The position numbers were made by a program, and so were the translations under genes. The notes below the pieces were generated by a model. It made no database searches, was not told where the DNA came from, and saw only the letters and a program-made list of their open reading frames with translations. Shown one piece after another: positions 44,760 to 56,300 of a stretch of DNA of 64,000 bases. Positions within the stretch are counted from its first letter, which is position 1. Each line of letters begins with the position of its first letter. This DNA is from Mytilus trossulus (lineage: Eukaryota; Mollusca; Bivalvia; Mytilida; Mytilidae): positions 51,273,431-51,337,430 of the forward strand of contig NC_086381.1 in assembly GCF_036588685.1 (NCBI RefSeq), in the 5' to 3' direction.

Positions 44760-45807
44760 TTAAGCCTCGGTCAAACCTTACTGGATAGCTCGAACGGACG
44801 CCTAACGGATAACGTTTTTTTTCAATTCGTTCATAGATATAGGAAGATGTGGTGTGAGTGCCAATGAGACAACTCTCCATCCAAATAACAATTTTAAAAT
44901 TAAACCATTATAGGTTAAAGTAAGACGTCTGTTCTTATTCGTTAGGCGTCCGTCCATATCCGTTGCATGTCCAATAAGCGTACGTTTTATCCGTGGACGT
45001 CCTTTCTGTCCGGTGGAAAATTTTGAGCATGTTCAAAACTTTGAACGGACGTCCAACGGATGAAATGTCCGTTGGACGTCCGTTAGGCTCCGTTAGGCGC
45101 CTGTTTTGTACGGTACTCGTCCGTTTCGTTTCCGTTTTGTATCCGTTACGTGTCCGTTATACATCCATTCGAGGTCTGGCAGATAAATTCACCAACGGAC
45201 GTCTAACGGATAAAACGGATGTTGAACGAATGAGAAACGGATTTCTACCGGACGTTTAACGGATAAAACGGATGATGAATGGATCTGAAGCGGATAAATG
45301 CCAATTGAAAATTTCTCATCAGAAATGCCAATTAGATTTATTAAGGTTCGTGAATTCTTATTATTCATAATCTTAGAGTAAGGGCACATCTTCACAATCA
45401 AGCAGCTGTTATTCAGGTCAGACACTGCCCTTTAGCAGTATTTTGAAGAACAAACCAAATTCAGTTACACAAATCATTTTAAATAGTAATGCAATTTACA
45501 TGTATTATTATTGTCGCCTTTAGTTTTTTCGTATATCTTATTTATCCGTTTTATCTGGTACGCTTCCGTTAGGTGTCCGTTTTATGCGGTACTCGTCCGT
45601 TGGATGTACGTTCGACATCCGTTCTGTCCGGTACTTCTCCGTTTCTCGTCCGTTGCATGTCCGTTATGCATTTGTGAGACGTCCGTTTTAGTTGGTCAGT
45701 ACATCAACGGACTCCCAACGGATAACAATTTTGTCAACAGACAACTTTTATTTTCATCTGTTAGGCGTCCGTTCGTCTTATCCGGTAAGGTGTGACCGAG
45801 GCTTTAA
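44760..45807. mobile_element. TIR element with TTAA flanks and CGTCCGTT arrays (about 1.04 kb)
   Basis: 44764-45803 lies between TTAA tetranucleotides (44760-44763 and 45804-45807). The roughly 50-bp inverted ends share GCCTCGGTCA, ACCTTAC, GGATA and ACGGACGCCTAAC in complementary order. The interior holds dozens of degenerate CGTCCGTT / AACGGACG motifs and a nested family S head (44840-44930). TTAA target choice would suit piggyBac-like or Kolobok-like transposases, but the ends do not decide it. No coding gene; open frames inside are repeat translation. Confidence 0.75.
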
Positions 45808-45809
45808 TC

Positions 45810-47325
45810 ATTATAAAACATAAGCATATGGCTCATAAGAAATAAAAAAAAACCATTTAGACAAAGCTAATAAGCAAAAACGAAACACAACTGATTGAAT
45901 AATTACCATAGCACAGTCACACACCAAAGGGATGTATAAATACAGAGCAACGTCAAAGTGATATAACCTAAATTCTGAAAATTGGATATATCGTGGCGTT
46001 AGCAAAATGCATCTCAGTCATCCTTAATGAGTCAGTTTGCTGTACTTAAATAAAAAAAAAGACAAAGATTTAATTTAGCGTATTATTCCTATTCATTACT
46101 ACACATGTCTTTTACAAATAAACAAAAAGAATACCAATTTTTACAAGTTTTGTACATTCACCATTCGTAATTATATAAATACCTCCAATCTTATCGTCAG
46201 TTTAGCGACGTTGCTATATAATCCGATCTTTAGTGATACTTTTTAATTGAGGTCAGTCATTTTGCTTGGCTGTTTATCTCGGTGCATTCATAATGTCAAT
46301 AACAGATCTTTTCTCTTCACATTCTTACGAGTTATCTTTCTTTCTAATTTTTTTTTAAAGATTTCAATCGATGCAGTATATGAAACTATGCATACACGTT
46401 TAGTTGCTTATGTGATAAAAAAACCCGGTAAATAGTCTGATTCGGGAGTTCACATTCATGAAAGGGAAGGGGATTGTAGTTACGACGTAAGGTTTTTGTA
46501 TATTGGTTTCTGCAAAATCCTGCGAATTCAGTGAAAAGATAAACCCTCTGTCAAACGAAAACAATTAGTCGGATAAATCAGAAAAAAAACCCATAACACC
46601 TGAACCATTAAAACACATTAAAACTGTTTACAATTAAACTGAAAAGTTGAATAGAAGTTTTTGAATACGAATTATATTTACCAGCACATTTATGTAGATT
46701 TATTGTTGTACTTGGTGTCAAATTTGTATCGTACATGTACTTCGTGAATAATTAGACACACATGAAATTTAGTACAAAAACATATTGACAATATTCAAAT
46801 CATTATTTTCGTTTGCATGTTGTACCTTACAATATCTAAACTTTGTTAAAAATGTCAGCAATCATTGTGTCAATACTTGCAACTGATTAATAAATTACAG
46901 AGATACGTATTGCATACCAAACCTGCAATTGTAAAAGTCATTGTTGATTTTCGGAAAATCTAAGTGTAACTTTAGAGAAAAAGAAAAACAAATAGGTTGT
47001 TAAAACATGAAAAAATCGAAAAATATCTAAAGAATGAGGAGGGGAAAACGCAGTATGATTAGATACTTAAAATAAAATATAATAATCTTGAATAATTTTC
47101 CTAATAACTACATGTAGAGAGAATAAAATCAGTGAAATGATACCTTTAAAAGAGGTTCTCACACAATTTGATATACCATAGTGTTTATTTTAACAAATAA
47201 ATCTGATGCTGCCATCTGAGATGCAAAAAGAGTTCCATGTTATGAACTTTAATAAGCAACAATACAGATGAAATGAGAGGACCAGGATCTGGTAACCTTT
47301 CAAGATATTGAATCTGAGATTATAT
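45810..47325. other. No gene seen
   Basis: AT-rich intergenic DNA with a small family G fragment near 46435-46490 (GGGAAGGGGATTG). Confidence 0.5.
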
Positions 47326-47329
47326 AGAA

Positions 47330-47640
47330 AAGAAGATGTGATATAATTGACATTGACACAAATCTCTACCGAAATTAACTCATAAAGGTCATCACACGGC
47401 CTTCAACAATTAGCAACACCCATACCGCATAGGCACCTACAAAAGCCCATGAAATAACAAATGTGACACAATTCAAAGGAGAAAACTAATTGCCTTATGT
47501 ATGTACAAAGTGAACGAAGTATGTAACACATAAAAAACGACAACCAATGAATTACTGTCTCCTGACTGGGGACAGACACATACATACAGAATGTGGTGGG
47601 GTTAAACAGGTTACCAGTTTTAAACCCGGTTCATGTTGAT
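47330..47640 (+). repeat. SINE-like repeat (family S), near full length
   Basis: Head AAGAAGATGTGATATAATTG, middle CACGGCCTTCAACAATTAGC, 3' part CTCCTGACTGGGGACAG and GTGGGGTTAAACAGG. The most complete diverged plus-strand copy here besides 59190-59505. Confidence 0.65.
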
Positions 47641-47949
47641 CAGTCTTTAGATTTTTTTATGTTGTATTTTATACTATTCTCTATCTTTTGATTGTTTACA
47701 TTTTTCGCCAAGGTGTTGTCAGTTTATGTTCTTTACATAATTTATTTGGACTGTTGTATTTTCTGTTTGACGCTGTGATTTGATAGCCATCAAATGCTAG
47801 TTTTATTGTACGTCGTGGCAATATGTTTTGATTTCCAAAAAAAGTTAGACACACATGGACTATATTAGGAACACTTTTTTAAAACCAAGATTAATCGGTT
47901 CCTGTATTCACATACTATTTCTCTAATGTTTGTTCTATTTTCCCATTTT

Positions 47950-48330
47950 CTTAACGGTTTGAGAAAAATATTTCTCCTGACTAGTGGAAAATATGTTCTC
48001 GAAAAATGATTGGTTGAAATTTAATTGTGACGTTGAATGTTCTTGTTTTCTTCTGAATTTTCTGATTGTGACGTCATGAAAAATTAAACCATTTCTGATG
48101 ACGTCCCATCAAAGTTACATTCCTCAAATTTTTAAAAAGGAAGGATAAAACTCAGAAGAGAAACATATTCTACCACTGTAACTTGTGTATTACGGTATTT
48201 CTGCACACAAAACAATTAAATTCTAATTATTTAAAAAGCTCGGCAAGCCCCGCGGTTTAGATATTGAATTAAACTGTCTCGAGTGTAGAAATATCCTAAT
48301 ACACTTGTTGTAGTTGTGGAATCTATATTT
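47950..48330 (+). mobile_element. Family P element (TGACGTCA boxes and inverted TTCTACCAC ends), copy 1
   Basis: Contains GTGACGTCATG at about 48069 and ATGACGTCCC, then TTCTACCACTGTAACTTG, GTATTACGGTATTT and an inverted partner ending near 48320 (AATATCCTAATACAC, TAGTTGTGGAAT). A copy in the opposite orientation is at 53905-54250. Confidence 0.6.
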
Positions 48331-50220
48331 CTTTACCGTAGGATACACTATGTAAATATTGTAACTGAAAGTAAAACAAAGTATAATCTTAGTATACTTT
48401 TATGAAAACTGCAATTGTGAAAGTGAAAGTAAATTTTCGAAAATTCAAGTATTTATAAAATTGTTTAAAAAAACGACACGTAAGTTATCAATATAGAAAT
48501 ACACGTTGAGTATCTATTGCATCTTTATGTTTATTGTTTTGCTTAAAACTTAACGGGCAATAGAAATAGGCATATTCAAACATTTAGTACTTATTAATAT
48601 TTGGTTTTAACAAATGTGAAAGCATACCAGAAAAGAGCCTAACGTTCAAACGTTCAAAAAGATGTTAATAAAGTAAGTTTTGCTTGATCATTTTACTTAA
48701 ACGAACGTGTATCTATTCTACCAGATTTGAAAATCTGCCTTATATATACTTCTTTGTAATACAAGGTTGACAACGAAATTTAGAGAATTCATATACGGCA
48801 ACAGTTTTTACCTCAATATAAAACAAGGATTCCCAATTTAATATAGGTATACTATAGTTTTGATTAGAATTACCGATGAGTTATATGTATAAATGAGTGT
48901 GACTGTTTTGTTGATACTCAAGGCTGATACGAAAGACTTTATGACATAAGTAGTAATGATAAACCGTGGAGTAGTTTGAACAATGCTGTAAATAAATCTT
49001 TGACAATTGAGTAAATACTATAATCTGATAATTAATTATGTAAATCAAAGTCTACTCTATATATAGTATGAAGTGTATAAGGAGAATGGAATAAAAAACA
49101 ACTCAAATATGATTTTGTTTTAGAGTATTTGAATATCAAAACATCTTCTAGCCTATATCGAGTAGGAAAGATATATATGTACAAATACTGTAAGTCTATT
49201 AAACATGTGTTAAAACAAACCTAACACGAAGCGAGAATCATAAAGCATTTAAATACGTTCTGAGTATTTTCATATTTCTCCTTTTTCCATAAACGACGGG
49301 TTTGCTACAGTGTGATTCAAGAAATATCACTGTAAGATCTGGCGATTGATTTTCCTCCTTTATTTTAAACCTTTTTATCGTAAAACAAATTTTCCGTAGT
49401 TTCATTTCCTTATGTTACTTTATATGAGCAATGTCCTACAGATTAAACAAGATCATGTATGTTATCGTTAGGTAAATATTTGAAACTGATATAAACATGA
49501 AATGATATTGTATGACAACACACTATTATTAAAATTGATTGCACGATAAACATCACTTTAAAAAATCCACATCCACATACAGACTGTTTGCGTCAGTCTA
49601 TAAAAAAAGTAAAATCACAAAAATATTGAACTTAGAGGAAAATCAATTCGGAAAGTCCATAATCACATGGCAAAATCAAAAAACAAAACGCATCAAAAAC
49701 GAATGGAGAAAAACTGTCATATTCCTGACTTGGTACAGGCATTTTCAAATGTAGAAAATGGTGGATTAAACCTGGTTTAATAGCGCTAACCCTCTCACTT
49801 TGATGGCAGTCTCATCATATTCCGTTATATTTACATTGATGCATTAACTAAACAGACACAATAAATAAAGTAATCAAAATATGGGTACATCAGTCATCAT
49901 CGTATAACAATTTTAAAAGGAACATTTTAACAGAACACAAAACATCTACTATCTTCAAACACATTCATTGATTTGAGTGTCCGACGTCAGAAAATTTTAT
50001 ACGTCAAATAGATTTGTCGTTCATTGTGCATACAAACAATTTTAAAATTTACATAGGCAATGTTAGCATACAGGGTCAGACGTCAGCAACGTCAGACAAA
50101 AATAAACTTCAATGCATGATTTGTTCATTTAAGAAATAATTCCTTCATTTGCCACTGTTTCAAAAAAGGAAAATTCAAAAGGAAAGTCTCTTATAAAACA
50201 GGTAGCATTTGTTTGAATAT
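48331..50220. other. Intergenic, upstream of the GIMAP gene
   Basis: No gene. It holds a long family M copy at 49608-49800 (minus). Confidence 0.5.
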
Positions 50221-50225
50221 GAAAT

Positions 50226-50245
50226 GAAACCGAAAGGAAATTCCC
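50226..50245 (+). promoter_or_regulatory. ISRE-like IRF element abutting a kappa-B site, GIMAP promoter
   Basis: GAAACCGAAAGG (50226-50237) fits the IRF core AANNGAAA and the GAAANNGAAA form, with a further GAAA directly upstream. GGAAATTCCC (50236-50245) fits the NF-kappa-B consensus. They overlap by two bases, 84 bp before the TATA box. Position and pairing suggest immune-inducible control, but both are short motifs in AT-rich DNA. Confidence 0.5.
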
Positions 50246-50328
50246 TTCTTTCAATCTTAAAATAGGTATGACTAATTGATTTTCCGAAAACTGAAAATGT
50301 ACCATAATTTGTATGATCATATTACACT

Positions 50329-50336
50329 TATAAAAG
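50329..50336 (+). promoter_or_regulatory. TATA box of the GIMAP gene
   Basis: TATAAAAG, 45 bp upstream of the ATG at 50374. This places transcription start near 50358-50362 and gives a 5' UTR of roughly 12-16 nt. Confidence 0.55.
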
Positions 50337-50373
50337 TTATACAGAGTTAATGTTCATTAGATAACACTTCAGC

Positions 50374-50381
50374 ATGGAAAG
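50374..50381 (+). CDS. GIMAP exon 1 (coding part, 8 bases)
   Basis: ATGGAAAG before donor GTATGG. It encodes Met-Glu and two bases of a Ser codon completed by the T that opens exon 2. Support is the phase match and the TATA box, so it is weaker than the other exons. Confidence 0.5.
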
Positions 50382-53300
50382 GTATGGTTCTATTTAATTC
50401 TCCTTTATTCGATAGGTGATTACTCAATAATTATTGATAAAAAATAATGTATAAGTCTGCATTGCCTGATAAAAGGTTAAATAAAAAAAGAACTTTCGTT
50501 CATTTGTTTGAATTGTATATAGGAGACCCAAAAATTAAATAAAACGAACGTTTACAATAGGGACTTTCTTTACTGGTTGAAATTTATTTAGATAACCATA
50601 ATATTACCTGGTGAAATTCAGCTACTGAGAAACCTGAAACTATGCTCATGTTGAGTAGTCCTCTACCGACGTAATTGATAGGGACTTTATGGTTGAAATC
50701 TGTCCGTGTGTCTGTCCGTCTGCCCATCTGTAAGTCCGGCTAATTAGTTTTCCAGACTTTCCACTATATGCTTACAGAAATTGATTAGATAGTAAGTGTA
50801 CTGTTTGAGCCTGACAAGTTACAGGTCAAGTTCGATTTTCACGACTTCAGCGTTTCTGCCTGTCAAGTCAACGCCCTTTACCTAGAATTAGATGTTGCAT
50901 TAAATCACTAATTTATTACTAGTTTTCTGTTTAGAGGCCAATAACTTATTTCTTAACTCTCCTATAATTAGATTTTTGATGAAATACTTATTGTACTAGA
51001 TTTCTGTTCAAAGGGACATAACCCATTTTCAAAAGATTTATAAGAGACATTGTATTAATATAAATGGCATTTTTTTTTTCACTTATGTTTTAGTTAATCG
51101 TATAAATAATCTAATGGTACTAGGTTAGTTTGTTATAACGTGTAGTTTACACCATAACACGTTAAAGATCGAGTTACAATTTCCTTCCATTACAATCAAA
51201 TATTAACCAGGCGGGAACTATGTATTGCCATGCAATACTCACAGAATGCTTGTTTTTATCAATTAAATGTATGTCGGCTATTTGCATAGTTTAATGCGAC
51301 AATATACGTATTAATTACATTTAGTGTTTGAATAAATGGTCTTCGAGTGAATCTTGATATGTCTTAAAATGTGTGAAAAAATACAATCAACACTTTTTAA
51401 TTATGACGTCAAACTTTTTAATTTCTGAAACACAAGTGTAAATATACAATATATCGAGGGTTAAATGCAATAACCACTTAAATGAAAAATTTGCAGTTTA
51501 GGGATTTATTGATTTTTTTAAACGTAATAGTGTTAAACATCAACTTTTTAATACAGCAAATGTATGTAATGTAAAATTTCAATTGACATGTATATCATTC
51601 TATTAACAGTTTGATATATACAATATGCCCGTATGAACTACCTTTTATTTTTTTACTTTGTAAATGTAAGATAAATATTCTTTATCAAATAGCTTGATCT
51701 GGCCATGGTAACAACAACACGGTATCTCTAGAAAGGGTGTGTTGTATTTCTTATAACAAATATTCTTTACAAAATCGTATGCAATAACACAGTACCTGGA
51801 CTTAATCGTTGCATTTGCCATTTAAATTCCCTATACATTACATAATGTATTATAGCTGTTAAAAGAAGTTAATAGCAGCTGTCAATTGAGTGGATCTGGC
51901 ATGACCTCATAGTATATAATTAACATTTATAGTTAAGTAAAGCAACATTGTTTTTATGTAACTTACTTTTCAGTACTGTCGACACAGTTATTGTAGAAGA
52001 TGGTGGCAACGTGACATCGGAAAAGCAAAGATCCACTACAGAGTATGTAACGTTTACATTTTAGGGCATATGTTCCATCTTTAAATATATTATCATTGTT
52101 GATTTTTTAACAAATATCTCCTTTTACTTTAATTGTATGAAGCCAAAAAAATTAAAGAAATGTAATGGTCAATTTTTTTTGGCAAAAATTAACTAAAAAA
52201 AGTGCATGTTGTCGTTGTCCTAGTCAATCGAAGTACGGTATTTTGAACCCTGTACAAATAACACAAACTATAAATGTGTTTTTGTTTTACTTGATAAATG
52301 CGTATCTGTATTAGTTGCCAATTAATATCAACTACGTGCATAATACGCGTTGAGGGGTATTGAATTGTGGTGCGTCCGTCCATTCGACTCTACGTGTGTC
52401 CCAATGTCTGTGCATGTGTACGTCTGTTCGTCCGATCTTGTTAGTGCTATGATTTAAATAACTCTTGTCAGAATTTTTTTTTTCATAGTTTATATTTGCA
52501 ATGCCTTAGACGAGTTCTGTAAGAGTGCCGATTAGTTGTTTTAAAAGAATAAGACCTCTTTGAAAAAAAAATGTTAATGAAGATTGTTTCGTTAGTGCTC
52601 TCATTTATACAATTCTTGCATGATATTTATGACACTTAAATCCCAGGTTTATAATTGCAATGTCTTTGAAAAGTTAGAAAAAACTTATCGACCAAACAAT
52701 GTTTTAAAGAGAGAAACGCATATTGAAACATCATTTAAGCAATTGCATCGTTATCGTATTCATTATGCAATTATTTCAAGACTTTTTTTATGAAAATTAT
52801 AGCATTGATTTATAACACTTGCAAGTGCATAATTCATGATCAATTTTTTAACTAAATTTGTCGAAATGTAATCATACTGCCGGAGAAAATCAAATTATTA
52901 TTTATGACAAATTAACAAGTCCATTCCTTCAAAAACCCTTCCCCAATCATGAATGTCATGACATAACCTATTGGACTATTTACCGGATTTTTATTGAAAT
53001 ATGAAACACGACGAGTGTCACATGTAGAGCAGGATCTTTTTATCCTCCCGGAGCACCCGCGATCACCCCAATTTGTTGGTGGGTGTCGTATTGCGTAGTA
53101 TGCAGTTTTCTATGTGGTGTATTGTGTTCTATTTTTAGCCATGGCGTTATCAGTTTATTTTAAATCCATGAGTCTGATTGTCTCTCTGGTATCTTTCGTT
53201 CCTCCTTTATTGTTTTATTATTTGACTTTTATTAATAAACCAAAATAAATCATGATTCAAATTGTTTATTTATCTTGTAATTAGTGCCCCTTTCAATATT

Positions 53301-56300
53301 TTTCTTTTGTAACAGGAAAAGTTGTTTCACACACATAGATAAACGTATTGTCCCTGAAAACATGTAAATACATGCTTAATTCAAATTCAAATCTTTCACA
53401 ATGCGCCAATGTCATATTGAGTGTACTATTGCAGAACACAAAAAAGAACTTATATCGAATCTGCACCGTAGATTGGAGGCAAATACGCAATACTTTAATC
53501 GCTTTTGTAACATCAACTTGAAGTTAAATTCCTCTTTCTTTCACCCTTTTAATATTGTTTCTGGTTCTCCCGTCCGTTCGTCTGTTTGTCCGTTCCTCCT
53601 TTCATCTGTTCGTCCGTTCGTCCGTCTGTCTACTTTAGGTTAAAGTTTTTTGTCAAGGTAGTTTTTGTATAACTCTGACGTCCAATCAACTTGAAACTTA
53701 GTAAACATGTTCCCTATGGTATGACCTTTCTAATTGTAATGCCCAAATAAAGTTTAGTTTTCAATTTCACGATAACATAAAACATTGATAGTGCGAGTGG
53801 ATCATCTTTGTTTTGTTGACACATTCTTGTTTTATTTCATTTTTGTCTATTTTAATTTATCCGTTGGTCATCCAAGACACCTTAAACTGCCTTAGCGATA
53901 AGTATAGATTCTACCACTGCATCGATATTACGATATTTATCCACTCGAGACAGTTAAATTTTCAAATTTAAAACCCGAGGCTTGTCCGAGCGTTTTAAAA
54001 TTTAAAATTTAACTGTCGAGAATGGATAAATATCGTAATACACGAGCTTTGGTGGTAGAATTTGTTTCTTTAATGAATTTTAAACAATACGCAGGCAAAG
54101 TTATTTCTTCTTTGTGACTGATCTGCAAAAGATGTGTTCTTTCTATGTGACGTCACAATTGGAAATTCAGAGGAAATCAAGAAAATTCGACGTCATAATC
54201 GGATTTAAACCAATGAAGAACTGAGATCAAACTAACCACACGTTGATTAATTTTTTTTTATACAACGGGTACAGAAAGGGATAAATTGACGAATAATTAG
54301 AGAAACTTGTATACGAAAACAATATGACAATGTCTTTTGCGAGGTTGACTTGAGATCAATAAGATTATTTTCAAGGTCCTTTCTTGTTATGCAACTTTTG
54401 CGATTCTGGTGCATCCGTGACCTTCAAATACTTGCCTTTGGGTGTTTCCGATTAAGGAAAGTCTAGAAAAACTCTTCGGATGCAGTAAGTTTATAATAGT
54501 TTGTTTTCATTTTTACAAACACATTGTACTAATAGTATCATACATTTTCTCTTGTACAAAATAGATTGGAGTCATCATCTCAAGAGAATACGTTTTCAAG
54601 TGGTAATTATAACTTTTATCTGAAAAAAAAACAGTTAATTAAGGCAAAACAAAAATGTATGTGTTTTCAATTACATTATGAAAAAAAAATTCTTCACTTT
54701 TTAAACATTTGATGAGACAGTAAATCTCTAAAGACAAAAAAATGTGTGTGAACCGAATCTGACTCCAGTGTTATACTTGCTCTTACCGGTAATTCAACAT
54801 TTTTCTATTGTTAAACGGTTTTTGGTTAATTCAGTAAATTTTGTTGCATCCTTTTACGGGAATGTTACATGTTTAGCCGTAGAACATGCTTCTAATTGAC
54901 ATTTAGTTGTCAGAATTCTGTGGATACAATTATTGAAACTCACTTTACATAAAATTGGATCGTTATAAACTTATTTTCAAGAATCTAGGGTTAAGGTTTA
55001 ATACTAGTGTTGGCTTGAACCACACATATATTTCCAGTTGGATTAATCCTTAGTTTGTTTTTACGTTGTATTGTTTTTCTTCTCGACGGTAAAAATATAA
55101 CAAAGGTCCTGTGACGCAATCTCAGTTAAGTATAGAATGCTTCTTTATGTAAATCTATTGTGGTGTTAACCGAAGATCATTCTAAAACGTACGCAAGGAC
55201 GACACTTTTACAACCCTTTTTGATATAGCTGTTTTGTATCAATGGAATACTTTTGGTTGAACTCAAAATTGAAAATATCTGTCATATACTCGTATAATCA
55301 TTCATTATACACTTTTGAAAATCACATAACTTCTCAAAATTTGACGAAAAGCATTTGAAAATACTACACATTAAATCACTTTTATGTAATTTTCATCTTG
55401 GTACACTGTTGATGATTTGTTTAAAAATAAACTTTATTCCTGAATTCGCGTGTATTAAAGTAATACAGGTAGTATCCTATCAATTTGAATCATATTCCAC
55501 TGTATAATTTATGCTAGAAATATATGACCAGTAATAGGATATTGCACGTTGTTTATTAACTCTACAGTAATTTCAATGCAGTTCCAAAAAAAACCAACAT
55601 ATTGTAATCATCTACAAACACATCTTCAATTGTTATAACAATTTTGTTTGAACATTTTGTATTTTTACTTAAAACATTCTAAGTGGTTTAACTGCGTTTC
55701 CGTAAGTAAAATTAAAATAAATTTAGAACCGTACTTTTAATGGAGAACAGTTCTGAAGAATTTATAATATTTTGTATACTTTCGTATTCGGTTTGCTTGC
55801 TATTCTATGTATATATATATATTTTTAGAATGCTAAAGAAAAATGTAACGACAAAGTGAAACCAGTTTAAAACCTAGCAAATATTGTCAAATAAGAAATA
55901 CATTGATTACATGTTTGGTAAACTAGAATATGTCTAAAATGGGCTACACAAATAGAATATATGTTAATTTTTGTATGATGAACCACACCTTATAATCAGA
56001 TTCTTTATTGATGAAACGGATGTAAAGTTGGTCTACATTGAGACTCAAAAGGTCCAAAATCAAACATTTTTTTCATCTCATCACGATTAGACAATTGAGT
56101 TTCTAAGTAACGCCGTATCTGATCTTGTATCAATATATTTTGAATATCATGAATATTGACCCATTATAAGTAAAAATATGATCTTTAAGTTCTTCGACCA
56201 CATATATTCTGTGTCAGAAACCTTTAATGTGTCAATTACTCAATCAAAATTGAAGTTAAGATCTGTATCAAGCTTGAATGTAGTGTCCATATTTGTCCAG

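Noticed and set aside
44764-45803. CRISPR-like array of short motifs
   Set aside because: Motifs are degenerate, unevenly spaced and in both orientations, inside a TIR element of a eukaryotic genome; no spacers or cas genes.
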